DNA of 35,115 nt from an uncultured Clostridia bacterium. GTDB taxonomy: Bacteria; Bacillota; Clostridia; Oscillospirales; Ruminococcaceae. The position numbers and the translations under genes are program-made. Under the pieces are notes generated by a model. That model searched no databases. It was not told where the DNA came from and saw only the letters and a program-made list of their open reading frames with translations. The stretch covers positions 1 to 35,115 of the forward strand of contig CANRKB010000015.1 in the NCBI GenBank assembly GCA_947631115.1, read 5' to 3'. Positions 1-7,594 of the stretch are shown one piece after another. Positions within the stretch are counted from its first letter, which is position 1; every line of letters begins with the position of its first letter.

Positions 1-17
1 AAACCGCAGATAACAAA

Positions 18-77
18 AATCCTGAATCTATGCGGATTTCAGTGAATCATTGCTGCGAACTACACGGATTCAGGATT
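18..77 (-). terminator. Inverted repeat at the 3' end of the first gene
   Basis: An 11-bp perfect inverted repeat, AATCCTGAATC at 18-28 and GATTCAGGATT at 67-77, has a 38-base spacer. Read on the minus strand the second arm runs into ATTTTTGTT, so it could act as a long-loop terminator. It overlaps the last codons of the gene ending at 47, so it could also mark the junction where that gene was cut short. The sequence does not decide between the two. Confidence 0.35.
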
Positions 78-871
78 ATTTCAAGGAAAGAAGCTAAAGA
101 AAAAGTATAAAGCGACAATCTGTAATATTTAAACAGCTTCATATTTTCATTTAAACTTTGATTTATTGATATTTTTGTATTTATAATTGTTTGTGAACCC
201 AATGCGCCATTTAACTTTTTCTTGTATAGATCCATATTCTTTCGAGCGGTTCTTTGAATATCCAAAACAAGCTTATGATTGCTCGCAACAAATTTATCAT
301 TATCCCAATTGAATTTATATTTGCTTATAATGCCTGTAAGAGTTTCTACATCCGCCTCTATTTCAGATTCCTTTTCTGCCTCTAAAAATGACAATATTTG
401 TTTTTCAAGCTTTTCTATTTTCCCAAGCTCCTTTTCAATTGAAAAAAGCGCGACTGCCGTCAACATAACGGCGGGATTTAAAGGAACAATCGTTGTAGAT
501 TGTGCTGTAAGAGGACCGTATTCCTGAAGCTTTAACATTTTAGACGCGCCTTCTCTTGTTTTAAGTGCGCCCCAGAAAACTCCATTATCCCGTGTCGCTT
601 TAAGAACATCTCCCGTAACCGCATTTGCAAGTGTGTATAAACCCTCTGTATCAAAGGACAGGGTTTGTGTTATTGTTCTAAAAGCAGGAATAAGAGACGA
701 AACGCCTACTCCCAAAGCAGAAAGTTCTCCTATAGGAACATTCAATACCTTTTTACCGTTTAAATCACTTTTTGTTTCACGAAGAATACCGTTTGATATT
801 TCAACCAGATCATTTGTTGAATTAACAGAGTTCAACTCTCCCGATTGTTTTCCATCTAAATTATTGTCCAT
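47..871 (-). CDS. Uncharacterised protein, probably C-terminally truncated
   Basis: I cannot assign a function. The 274-residue product has a polar N-terminus (1-45), a Gly/Ala/Val-rich hydrophobic stretch around 47-65, a second hydrophobic segment with PLNPAVMLTAVALF around 131-145, then a charged, coiled-coil-like region (about 147-185) and a Lys-rich C-terminal half. There is no signal peptide. From memory, similar clostridial proteins continue for well over 100 residues beyond the YRLSLYTFSLASFLE segment, whereas this one ends after NPCSSQQ, inside an inverted repeat, so truncation by frameshift or insertion is likely but unproven. It starts 15 bases after yicC with an AGGGAGA ribosome binding site, so it is probably co-transcribed. 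In relatives yicC is usually followed by gmk and rpoZ, which makes this gene look like an insertion. Confidence 0.6.
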   Translation of the reverse strand: MDNNLDGKQSGELNSVNSTNDLVEISNGILRETKSDLNGKKVLNVPIGELSALGVGVSSLIPAFRTITQTLSFDTEGLYTLANAVTGDVLKATRDNGVFWGALKTREGASKMLKLQEYGPLTAQSTTIVPLNPAVMLTAVALFSIEKELGKIEKLEKQILSFLEAEKESEIEADVETLTGIISKYKFNWDNDKFVASNHKLVLDIQRTARKNMDLYKKKLNGALGSQTIINTKISINQSLNENMKLFKYYRLSLYTFSLASFLEIILNPCSSQQ

Positions 872-886
872 AATTTTCTCCCTATA

Positions 887-1765
887 TTATTCAATATTCT
901 GTATCTGCTCTCTTATTTTCTCTATCTCGCTCTTCTGGTCTACGACGATTTTCGTTACTTCTATATCCTGAACCTTTGAACCGATTGTGTTTGTTTCACG
1001 GTTCATTTCCTGGACAAGGAAATCGAGCTTTCTTCCGACAGGCTCGCCGCTTTCGAGCATTTCACGGAACTGTGCGATATGCGACCTTAAACGCACCGTT
1101 TCTTCGCTTACGGCGGTTTTATCGGCGAAAATGCCCGCTTCAAGAAGTATCCTGCTCTCGTCTATTTCCTTTCCCTGCAAGACCTCGGTCATTCTGTCAT
1201 AAAGGCGCTTTCTGTAATCTTCGACAATTTTCGGAGAACGCTCGTCTATTATATCCACCCACTTCTCAATTGTCGAAAGTCTTTGAAGCAAGTCCGCTTT
1301 CATTCGATTGCCCTCGTTTTCACGCATTGTAATAAAGTTTGAGAGAGCCTGCTCGGTCACGGTTTTTAAATCTTCCCAGAGCTGTTCTTCGTCGGTTTCA
1401 GCCTTTACTACAGTAAATGCGTCGGGAATACGCATAACATTCGACAATGTAAGGTCGTCCAAAAGACCAAGCTCGTCTTTTATATCGCGTAGCGCCTCTA
1501 CATACTGGAGTACAATGTCCTTGTTTACAGCTATCTGCTCGGACACCTCTCCTACGCTTTGTATCTGAACGGAAAGTTCCGTCTTTCCGCGCGTTATCCT
1601 GCCGTTTAAAAGCGTTTTAAGACGCTCCTCACAGTAGTTCATACTTCTGGGGAGCTTGCATGTAAGCTCATAATAACGGTGGTTTACCGCTTTTATTTCC
1701 ACGGTAATATCTCTGCCGTTAAGTACGGCGTTTCCCCTGCCAAATCCTGTCATGCTCTTTATCAT
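887..1765 (-). CDS. yicC: YicC/YloC family endoribonuclease
   Basis: This is a YicC-family endoribonuclease, a cytoplasmic RNA-cleaving enzyme linked to stress survival and small-RNA turnover in other bacteria. The N-terminus MIKSMTGFGRG and the following EIKAVNHRYYE motif are hallmarks of the YicC N-terminal domain. The C-terminal DUF1732 region is marked by QEMNRETNTIGSK, and the 292-residue length fits the family. The frame is open six codons further upstream (to 1783), but those codons spell AAAAGGAGAAGT, which is the ribosome binding site itself, so the ATG at 1765 is the real start. The gene begins immediately after the preceding membrane-protein gene and is followed 15 bases later by the unrecognised gene, suggesting one transcript from the promoter at 3596-3624. 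Confidence 0.93.
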   Translation of the reverse strand: MIKSMTGFGRGNAVLNGRDITVEIKAVNHRYYELTCKLPRSMNYCEERLKTLLNGRITRGKTELSVQIQSVGEVSEQIAVNKDIVLQYVEALRDIKDELGLLDDLTLSNVMRIPDAFTVVKAETDEEQLWEDLKTVTEQALSNFITMRENEGNRMKADLLQRLSTIEKWVDIIDERSPKIVEDYRKRLYDRMTEVLQGKEIDESRILLEAGIFADKTAVSEETVRLRSHIAQFREMLESGEPVGRKLDFLVQEMNRETNTIGSKVQDIEVTKIVVDQKSEIEKIREQIQNIE

Positions 1766-1766
1766 T

Positions 1767-2312
1767 TTACTTCTCCTTTTCATTCAGACGTTTTAGCGTT
1801 TTCAAAAGCCGCGGGCGGTTGTAGCGGTGAGTTATCACAAACGCCATATCATAAAACGCGGCAAATACCGATATTATCAGAAATATGTACCATTCCCCAA
1901 ATGGAATTATAAGAAACAATGCCAGGAATCCCGCCGCCGCGCAAAGCCAATGCACCATTTCCGACTGACAGCCCGCCGTAATTATTTCCTCTGCCGTGTG
2001 ATATTTCAGCGAGAAAAGTTCTTCGTCCGCCGTAGGGAAATTATCTTTCCATTTCTTTATACGCAGTTTCTTGTAAAAATTCTTTTCAAAGCCTTTTTCC
2101 GAGAACCACTTTTTATTGTGATCAATGGGGTTTTTCATATTGTAGTCGATAAGCCCGCCAATAACAAGCCTTGCGCAGAATTGATAGCACACCGTAAGTG
2201 AAACTATTCCGAGAATGTAGAAGATTCGCTTTTCGCTCGAAATAAATATTCCCCAGAAAACCATCATAAGCGCAAGGGTTATTCCCGTGACAGCCATCAT
2301 TTTTTTAACCAT
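1767..2312 (-). CDS. Small membrane protein resembling the CrtO acyltransferase family
   Basis: The 181-residue product has two hydrophobic pairs: residues about 5-28 and 31-55 near the N-terminus, and about 122-139 and 143-160 near the C-terminus, separated by a basic cytoplasmic-looking loop. The loop carries the FYKKLRIKKWKD motif and the C-terminus has a HRYNRPRLL motif. These two motifs recall the glycosyl-4,4'-diaponeurosporenoate acyltransferase (CrtO)-like family. In staphylococci CrtO acts in carotenoid synthesis, but no other carotenoid gene is present here, so the substrate is unknown. It overlaps the end of the upstream PLP enzyme by 8 bases, with an AAGGA ribosome binding site, and abuts yicC. 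An integral membrane protein is well supported; the family name is moderate. Confidence 0.65.
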   Translation of the reverse strand: MVKKMMAVTGITLALMMVFWGIFISSEKRIFYILGIVSLTVCYQFCARLVIGGLIDYNMKNPIDHNKKWFSEKGFEKNFYKKLRIKKWKDNFPTADEELFSLKYHTAEEIITAGCQSEMVHWLCAAAGFLALFLIIPFGEWYIFLIISVFAAFYDMAFVITHRYNRPRLLKTLKRLNEKEK

Positions 2313-3555
2313 TTTCTCTGTCCTTCAAAACGCGCTCGGCGGCTTTCATTATCGCTATTTTTCCGCTTGCAAAGGTAAGCCCGCCTTGAACCCATACCGC
2401 GTAAGGCTCTCTCAATGGCGCGTCGGCGGATATTTCAATTGACGCGCCCATTGTAAACGCGCCCGCCGCCATTATTACCTTACTGTCATATCCAGGCATA
2501 TCCCACGGCTCGGGAGTAACGCCGCTGTCTATAGGAGAGCCGCTTTGTATTCCCTCGCAGAACGCGCACAATTCCTTTGCGTCGTTCAGTTTTATTGCCG
2601 CGATAATGTCCGTCCGTTTTTCGTCATATTTCGGGAACGCTTCATATCCCAGCTCGTCAAAAAGCGCGGTCGCAAAAACGGATGTTTTAAGCGCTCCGCA
2701 GACCGCTTCGGGCGCGCGGAAAAGCCCCATATACATTCCTCTGAGCTGATTTAATGTACAGCCGACCTCTTTGCCTGCCCCGGGCGTTGTGAGCCTGTAG
2801 GCGCATTTTTCGATAAGGTCTGCTCTTCCCGCGATATAACCGCCTGTTTCGGCAATACCGCCGCCCAGATTCTTAATAAGGCTTCCGATAATAAGGTCAG
2901 CGCCTACCGCTGTCGGCTCTTTATCCTCGACAAGCTCGCCATAACAGTTGTCAACTATTACTATGCAATCGGGATTATTTTTCTTGACAGCGGAAATTAT
3001 CTTTCCTATTGTTTCAATCTCATAGGACGGACGAAGCGAATATCCCCTTGAGCGCTGAATAAAAGCCGCTTTACAGCCTTTTGCGCGCTCGGCTGTTTTT
3101 TCAAGATCGGGCATTCCCTGCTCCGTAAGCTCCACAACTTCCGCCGTTATTCCGTAATCTTTGAGAGAGCCGATGTTCTCTCCGAAAACCGCGTCGCAAA
3201 CGGTATCATAGGGCTTTGAGGTCGTGAACAATATCTTGTCACCCGCTCTAAGAACGCCAAACAGCGCGGTCACTATTGCGTGCGTGCCGTTTACGAAATT
3301 ATGGCGTACAAGCGCGTCCTCTGCGCCCAAAACCTGAGCGAATACCGCGTCGAGCTTATCTCTGCCGCCGTCGTCATAGCCGTAGCCTGTTGTGCCTTTA
3401 AGGTGCATTTCGCTTATCCTGTTGTCAATAAACGCTTTTAAAACCTTTTCACCGTTTTGCTCGCAAAGTCTGTCGAGCTTTTCAAACTGCTCCTTACATT
3501 TTTCGAGAGCCGAAAGCTCAGCCTCTATAAGCTCGGGACTGAATTCAAATATCAT
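2305..3555 (-). CDS. Methionine gamma-lyase family PLP-dependent protein (YnbB-like)
   Basis: This is a fold-type I pyridoxal-phosphate enzyme of the family annotated as 'methionine gamma-lyase family' or 'aluminium resistance' protein. Visible landmarks are YGYDDGGRDKLD near residue 58, FVNGTHAI near 87-94, the cofactor-binding aspartate in VDNCYGE (about 201-207), and the likely Schiff-base lysine in GSLIKNLGGG (K228). The 416-residue length is normal. The true substrate of this family is not settled; C-S lysis of sulfur amino acids is inferred from homology. It has a clean GAGGAG ribosome binding site and follows a strong promoter at 3596-3624, making it the first gene of the cluster that runs down to position 47. 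Confidence 0.88.
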   Translation of the reverse strand: MIFEFSPELIEAELSALEKCKEQFEKLDRLCEQNGEKVLKAFIDNRISEMHLKGTTGYGYDDGGRDKLDAVFAQVLGAEDALVRHNFVNGTHAIVTALFGVLRAGDKILFTTSKPYDTVCDAVFGENIGSLKDYGITAEVVELTEQGMPDLEKTAERAKGCKAAFIQRSRGYSLRPSYEIETIGKIISAVKKNNPDCIVIVDNCYGELVEDKEPTAVGADLIIGSLIKNLGGGIAETGGYIAGRADLIEKCAYRLTTPGAGKEVGCTLNQLRGMYMGLFRAPEAVCGALKTSVFATALFDELGYEAFPKYDEKRTDIIAAIKLNDAKELCAFCEGIQSGSPIDSGVTPEPWDMPGYDSKVIMAAGAFTMGASIEISADAPLREPYAVWVQGGLTFASGKIAIMKAAERVLKDRENG

Positions 3556-3595
3556 TTTATTCTCCTCTGTCTGATAAAAATACTCCGCCTTTTAA

Positions 3596-3624
3596 ATTAT
3601 AACGTTTTTCTTCCTAAAAGTCAA
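3596..3624 (-). promoter_or_regulatory. Housekeeping promoter of the methionine gamma-lyase cluster
   Basis: Read on the minus strand, a TTGACT -35 box (3619-3624) and a TATAAT -10 box (3596-3601) are separated by exactly 17 bases. It lies about 40 bases upstream of the start at 3555 and drives transcription divergently from spoIIID. Confidence 0.8.
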
Positions 3625-3706
3625 TAGTGAATTTGTCCGCAATCATAATCCTGTCACAAAGGACATAAAATTTAGTGCTATACAGTTTGAAAGGGGTTGA
3701 ATTTCG

Positions 3707-3979
3707 TTGAAAATGATAAACAAAGGAAATGACGAAAGGTGTGTCGTACTCGGAACATATATTGTAGAAAATAACGCAACCGTCAGAAGTACCGCAAAAC
3801 AATTCGGGATAAGCAAAAGCACGGTTCATCAGGACATTACCTCCAAACTCCCAAAAGTAAACAAAGCGCTTTATGAAAAAGTAAAAGCAGTCCTCAACAA
3901 AAACAAACAGGAACGCCATATACGCGGTGGAGAAGCGACAAAGAGAAAATACAAGGAGTTGAAATCAAGAACGGCATAA
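3707..3979 (+). CDS. spoIIID: Sporulation transcriptional regulator SpoIIID
   Basis: SpoIIID is a small DNA-binding protein that tunes mother-cell gene expression after sigma-E activation during endospore formation. The 90-residue product has the family helix-turn-helix, TVRSTAKQFGISKSTVHQDI (about 26-45), followed by the basic tail (NKNKQERHIRGGEATKRKY) that also contacts DNA. The start is a TTG at 3707 with an AAAGGGG ribosome binding site ending 10 bases upstream; an ATG two codons later would be spaced 16 bases away, so TTG is preferred. It stands alone on the plus strand between divergent and convergent minus-strand genes. A TATACAGT at 3679-3686 resembles a sigma-E -10 element but I found no matching -35, so its promoter is unresolved. 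It identifies the host as a spore former. Confidence 0.95.
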   Translation: MKMINKGNDERCVVLGTYIVENNATVRSTAKQFGISKSTVHQDITSKLPKVNKALYEKVKAVLNKNKQERHIRGGEATKRKYKELKSRTA

Positions 3980-3989
3980 TAAATAAAAG

Positions 3990-4226
3990 AACGGCTCGCC
4001 CTTTTAGAGGTAAGAGATAAGATGTAAGAGGTAAGAGTTTAAGGCGAAATGCTTTCCGCTGAATAAACGCATAGAGGCTAATGAAAAAATGTTTTAAACT
4101 CTAACCTCTTGTCTGCCCGAGATCCTTAAAAAATTTAACGGCTCTCCTTTTAGAGGTTAGAGATAAGATGTAAGAGGTAAGAATTTCGGGGAACTCTTGT
4201 TGTCTGCCCGAAATTCTTAAAAAATT
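3990..4226. repeat. Two degenerate copies of a hairpin-forming repeat with heptad tracts
   Basis: Two copies of one unit lie head to tail: 3990-4136 and 4137-4226. Each begins AACGGCTC(T/G)CCCTTTT-like, followed by four 7-base repeats of the type AGGTAAG/AGATAAG/ATGTAAG/AGGTAAG (4008-4035 and 4154-4181), and each ends with GTCTGCCCGA-A/T-CCTTAAAAAA-like sequence. Each copy also contains its own inverted repeat: 4026-4042 with 4094-4110 (16 of 17 pairs), and 4178-4190 with 4207-4219 (13 of 13). The stem sequences differ while pairing is kept. No open frame of note lies here; this fills the spoIIID-tsf gap. Confidence 0.75.
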
Positions 4227-4255
4227 AACGGCTCTCCTTTTCGGAGAGCCGCATA
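4227..4255. terminator. Bidirectional terminator between spoIIID and tsf
   Basis: The perfect stem CGGCTCTCC / GGAGAGCCG with a short TTTTC loop is flanked by A-rich sequence on the left (TTAAAAAATTAA) and T-rich sequence on the right (ATCTTTTTATTT). It can therefore stop transcripts from convergent spoIIID and tsf. Its left arm is the same sequence that begins each repeat unit at 3990 and 4137. Confidence 0.85.
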
Positions 4256-4273
4256 TCTTTTTATTTGATTAAA

Positions 4274-5182
4274 TCAGTTTCCTGCAAGCTGTGCAACTTC
4301 TGCCGCGAAATCGTCAGCCTTTTTCTCAATGCCCTCACCGCGCTCAAAGCGGATAAACTCCTCGACCTTTATCGAGCAGCCCTGAGCCTTTGCAACGCTG
4401 TCTATATACTTTCCGACATTCATCGAATCGTCCTTGAAATACTTCTGGTCAAGCAGGCAAACGTCTTCGTAGAACTTCCTGATACGTCCCTCTACTATCT
4501 TCTCGGCTACGTTTGCGGGCTTTCCCTCCTGCTCAACGAGCTTTGTCTGTACTTCCTTTTCGTTTGCAAGAACGTCTGCGGGAACGGTATCTCTGCTGAT
4601 ATACTGAGCGTTAAGCGCAGTAACCTGGAGAGCGGCGTTCTTTGCGCACTCCTTTACTTCCGCGCTGTCGGGCTTATCGGTGGAAATTCTGAGAAGCGTT
4701 CCTATTCTGCCGCCATCGTGCATATATCCCGTAAGCTCGCCCTGCATCTTAGCAAAGCGGCGGATCTTTATATTCTCGCCGATAGTAGCTATCTTGTTTG
4801 TAAGATATGCCTCTACGGTTTCGTCAGCACCCGCAACCTTGCAACTCATAAGAGCCTCGGGAGTTTCAGCGTCGCTTTCGAGTATGGTGTTTGCAATATC
4901 CTCAACAAGCTCCAAGAACTTTTCAGACTTAGCGCAGAAATCCGTTTCGCAGTTTATCTCGGCGATTATGCCCTTGTCGCCCTTTACAAGCGTCTTTACA
5001 ACGCCCTCTGCGGCAATTCTTCCCGCCTTTTTAGCTGCCTTTGCAAGACCCTTTTCACGAAGGATCTTTACAGCCTCGTCGCGGTCGCCGTTTGCGTCCT
5101 CAAGCGCTCTCTTGCAGTCCATCATACCGCAGCCTGTCATATCGCGCAGCTCTTTTACGTCCTTTGGTGTAATATTAGCCAT
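4274..5182 (-). CDS. tsf: Translation elongation factor Ts
   Basis: EF-Ts is the guanine nucleotide exchange factor that recycles EF-Tu-GDP in the cytoplasm. The N-terminal UBA-like domain carries ELRDMTGCGMMDCKRAL, and the core begins with the family TDFCAKSEKF segment (about 80-89). The 302-residue length from this start is typical. The frame opens three codons further up (5191), but that ATG lies only a base or two from the GAGGAG ribosome binding site; the ATG at 5182, giving MANITPKDV, is properly spaced and matches the family N-terminus. It follows rpsB with about 39 bases between them, the classic rpsB-tsf operon, and ends at the shared terminator. Confidence 0.98.
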   Translation of the reverse strand: MANITPKDVKELRDMTGCGMMDCKRALEDANGDRDEAVKILREKGLAKAAKKAGRIAAEGVVKTLVKGDKGIIAEINCETDFCAKSEKFLELVEDIANTILESDAETPEALMSCKVAGADETVEAYLTNKIATIGENIKIRRFAKMQGELTGYMHDGGRIGTLLRISTDKPDSAEVKECAKNAALQVTALNAQYISRDTVPADVLANEKEVQTKLVEQEGKPANVAEKIVEGRIRKFYEDVCLLDQKYFKDDSMNVGKYIDSVAKAQGCSIKVEEFIRFERGEGIEKKADDFAAEVAQLAGN

Positions 5183-5221
5183 ATTATTCATTCTCCTCTG
5201 TATTTATCCGCATCTCTTAAA

Positions 5222-5959
5222 TTACTCAGCCTCTGCTTCGGGCTGTTCGTCTTTTTCTTCTGCGGGTTCTTCTGTTGTTCCCTGGTTGCCTGCGATTATC
5301 GCGTCAGCCATTGCGCCTGCAATGAGCTTTACAGCGCGGATAGCGTCGTCGTTTCCGGGGATAACATAGTCTATCTCATCGGGATCGCAGTTTGTGTCTA
5401 CAATAGCCACAACGGGAATACCGAGCTTTCTTGCCTCGCTTACGGCAATCTTCTCCTTGCGCGGGTCTACAACAAACAGAGCCGCAGGGAGCTTCTTCAT
5501 ATTCTTTATACCGCCGAGGAACTTTTCGAGCTTTTCGATCTCAAGATTGAGTTTTATAACTTCCTTTTTGGGAAGAAGATCGAATGTTCCGTCTGTTTCC
5601 ATTGTGTGAAGCTGTTCAAGACGGGCAATTCTTCTCTGGATAGTCTTGAAATTCGTCATCATACCGCCGAGCCAACGAGCATTTACATAGTGAGCGCCAG
5701 CGCGGGTAGCTTCTTCCTTTATGGAATCCGCAGCCTGCTTCTTTGTACCTACAAAGAGAATTTCGCCGCCGTTTGCCGCTGTTTCGTGGATGAAGTTATA
5801 AGCCTCGTCGAGCTTCTTTACTGTTTTCTGAAGGTCGATAATGTAAATACCGTTTCTCTCGGTAAAGATATACGGAGCCATTTTCGGGTTCCATCTCTTT
5901 GTAAGATGTCCGAAGTGAACTCCTGCCTCCAGAAGCTGTTTCATTGATACTACTGCCAT
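5222..5959 (-). CDS. rpsB: 30S ribosomal protein S2
   Basis: S2 is a late-assembling protein of the small ribosomal subunit and helps anchor S1-type function at the platform. The 245-residue product starts [18 protein letters not shown] and continues with the conserved [10 protein letters not shown] and [11 protein letters not shown] segments; [11 protein letters not shown] and the [21 protein letters not shown] region are also visible. The C-terminus is an acidic tail rich in Glu, Pro and Ala. The ribosome binding site is GGAGG. It is transcribed with tsf from the promoter at 6129-6157, with a leader of about 160 bases that may hold an autoregulatory site; I did not recognise a specific Rfam structure. 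Confidence 0.98.
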   Translation of the reverse strand: MAVVSMKQLLEAGVHFGHLTKRWNPKMAPYIFTERNGIYIIDLQKTVKKLDEAYNFIHETAANGGEILFVGTKKQAADSIKEEATRAGAHYVNARWLGGMMTNFKTIQRRIARLEQLHTMETDGTFDLLPKKEVIKLNLEIEKLEKFLGGIKNMKKLPAALFVVDPRKEKIAVSEARKLGIPVVAIVDTNCDPDEIDYVIPGNDDAIRAVKLIAGAMADAIIAGNQGTTEEPAEEKDEQPEAEAE

Positions 5960-6128
5960 TTGTTTTTCCTCCTGTTTAGGTTAATTTCCTCCACGCAAAA
6001 TAAGCTCCTCCAACGGCTTTATGCTGTAGAACCCGTGTTCCGCGCTCTTTTCACACAATACCGCACCCAAAAAGCCTTTTGCGTGTGTGTATTTTTCGGT
6101 ATACTATAACAACCGAAATTACCATAAT

Positions 6129-6157
6129 ATTGTACCATAAATTTGTTTATTTATCAA
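6129..6157 (-). promoter_or_regulatory. Promoter of rpsB-tsf with long leader
   Basis: On the minus strand TTGATA (6152-6157) and TACAAT (6129-6134) are spaced by 17 bases. The start would fall near 6122, leaving about 160 bases of untranslated leader before rpsB. The leader contains a GGAGGAG at about 6005-6015 and other purine-rich tracts without an open frame after them, so it is probably regulatory rather than coding. Confidence 0.75.
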
Positions 6158-6172
6158 GTATTTTTTATTTGT

Positions 6173-6463
6173 TTATTTAAACAAACTTCCAAAGCCTTTT
6201 CCGCGGTGTTTTATACAATTTGACGGAACATCGCATGAAACAAGAATCGTGTCATCGCCTATAACTTCAATATCACACCACTTAATATAAAGGTCGTCTT
6301 CTCTTCCGAGCAGTCCGAACAGCTTCGCCCTGCCAAAAACTATCATTCTGCATATCTTAGCCGTGCAGCTGTCGAACTCTATATCGTCGGGATAACCGAG
6401 CCTTGCGCCCGTCTTTACATTGATGATCTCTTTACACTTCAAGTCGTTAAAACTGTATACCAC
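6173..6463 (-). CDS. ylmC: YlmC/YmxH family sporulation protein (PRC-barrel)
   Basis: This is a small PRC-barrel protein of the YlmC/YmxH family, which is restricted to spore-forming Firmicutes and whose molecular role is not known. The family pattern is clear: YSFNDLKCKEIIN near the N-terminus, GARLGYPDDIEFD, then a central FGRAKLFGLLGREDDLYI and WCDIEVIGDDTILV near the end. A GTG at 6463 is chosen because AGGGGTGA lies 5 bases upstream; the frame extends to a GTG at 6472, but that codon overlaps the ribosome binding site. The gene stands between the rpsB promoter and the terminator of the exonuclease gene, so it appears monocistronic. I found no convincing promoter. Confidence 0.88.
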   Translation of the reverse strand: MVYSFNDLKCKEIINVKTGARLGYPDDIEFDSCTAKICRMIVFGRAKLFGLLGREDDLYIKWCDIEVIGDDTILVSCDVPSNCIKHRGKGFGSLFK

Positions 6464-6599
6464 GAAAATCACCCCTAGTGCAATGTTTATGCATGACTAT
6501 AACGTTTTATTTCTATCAGTCATTATTATGGGGGAAATGTACTTTGTCTATGATTTGCAGTATACAGTGTACAGTTTTAAAGTATTCAGTAAAAGGTTT

Positions 6600-6617
6600 G
6601 TCCGCCTTTCGGCGGAC
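6600..6617 (-). terminator. Terminator downstream of the exonuclease gene
   Basis: A perfect 7-bp stem GTCCGCC / GGCGGAC with a TTTC loop (minus strand GAAA) lies 23 bases after the stop at 6640. On the minus strand it is followed by AAACCTTTTACTG, a modest U tract. It separates the exonuclease operon from the YlmC-like gene. Confidence 0.6.
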
Positions 6618-6639
6618 ATTATTCAGATCGTTATCGGAC

Positions 6640-7554
6640 TTAAGCGTTTTTCTTATGTTTTTCTCGCGCTTCGGCTCTTTTTCTCAGCTTTTCGAAAAAA
6701 ATATTTGCTTCGCTCTCGGTTGAGGCATAGACCGAACGCACAATCGTAAAATTTCCCTCCGAAATAAACGCCGCTTTGAGCTTTACCAGATACACTTCAT
6801 TGCAAGTGCAGCGGGTAATTGTCCTGCAATTTTTCCCGTTTGAGAAAAGCCACTCTCCAAAAGGCAGCTTTTGATTGCAGGCGGGGCATTTTATATCGGT
6901 CACCCGTTTATCAAGGAGCATTTTTTTACAGTCCTTCACTTTCGGAACGGTATCCCTGAATATAGGCTCTGATATTTTCGAGGCAAGCTCCGAATATTCC
7001 GCGACGCCCAATGTCATATCGAGCTTTTTGCATACCTCGTATGTAAGATATGCGTCGTTTGCCGCGTCATGTACCTGAACGTCTATAGGAATACCCAGCT
7101 TTTCTGCGGCGGCAGACAAGCTGCACTGAAGCTGGGGCGCTTTGGTCTGTCGGTTGTAAATAAGCTGAAGGTTTATATAATTCCTGCCGAAAGTATAGTC
7201 AAGCCCGTGAAGCTTTAAATTATCGGACAATATTCCTATATCGTCAAAGCCCCATGTTATAAAACGAAATTCATTTCCGCACCACTCGGAAAAACGTCTG
7301 AAAGCCTGCGGGAAAGTCTCTCCGCAAGTGAGATCAAGGCTGGAGATACCCGTTATTTCCTCAACATAAGGATTCATTTTCTTGTAATATTTCGGGCGGA
7401 CATTTATTTTAAACCTGTCTACAAGCTCAAAATCCTCGTCTGTCTTTATTGCGCCGATCTGGATTATCTCTCCGTTCAAGACTATCGGCGAACGAACGGT
7501 CTTAGCCCTGCTCAGAGCCTGATTCCATTCCATATCAAGAATAATGTAATTCAT
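6640..7554 (-). CDS. DEDDh 3'-5' exonuclease (KapD/epsilon-like)
   Basis: This is a DnaQ-fold exonuclease, expected to remove nucleotides from 3' ends of RNA or DNA in a metal-dependent way. The first catalytic pair is in ILDMEWNQ (D7, E9), a middle Asp lies in WGFDDIGIL, and the HDAANDAYLT motif supplies the catalytic His and last Asp. After the exonuclease domain (about 1-190) there is a C-terminal part with a CPACNQ and C-x-C arrangement that may bind zinc. The start is ATG 7554: it follows GGTGG by 6 bases and the first residues form the catalytic strand. The frame is open to 7692, but that part overlaps the ABC-F gene and has no family resemblance. It is the last gene of the YdcF - ABC-F - exonuclease operon. 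Substrate is not determinable here. Confidence 0.85.
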   Translation of the reverse strand: MNYIILDMEWNQALSRAKTVRSPIVLNGEIIQIGAIKTDEDFELVDRFKINVRPKYYKKMNPYVEEITGISSLDLTCGETFPQAFRRFSEWCGNEFRFITWGFDDIGILSDNLKLHGLDYTFGRNYINLQLIYNRQTKAPQLQCSLSAAAEKLGIPIDVQVHDAANDAYLTYEVCKKLDMTLGVAEYSELASKISEPIFRDTVPKVKDCKKMLLDKRVTDIKCPACNQKLPFGEWLFSNGKNCRTITRCTCNEVYLVKLKAAFISEGNFTIVRSVYASTESEANIFFEKLRKRAEAREKHKKNA

Positions 7555-7594
7555 ATCTATCCACCAATCCACCCGAATAAATGCGCCGTTTTTG

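Noticed and set aside
3653-3686. Sigma-E promoter for spoIIID (TATACAGT with possible -35 GTCACAA)
   Set aside because: The -10-like element is reasonable, but the nearest -35-like sequence is spaced too far (about 19 bases) and matches poorly.
3614-3919. A minus-strand open frame opposite spoIIID
   Set aside because: It overlaps the clear SpoIIID frame and has no family resemblance or ribosome binding site.
4008-4181. The heptad tracts as a CRISPR or tandem-repeat array
   Set aside because: There are only four 7-base units per block and no spacers of uniform length; they belong to the larger duplicated unit.
4265-5947. A 560-codon open frame on the plus strand opposite tsf and rpsB
   Set aside because: It lies fully antisense to two highly conserved genes, has Cys/Leu-rich low-quality composition, and arises from codon bias of the true genes.
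6560-6580. GTATAC/TGTACA near-palindromes between ylmC and the exonuclease gene
   Set aside because: Imperfect, not aligned with any promoter, and too short to support an operator.
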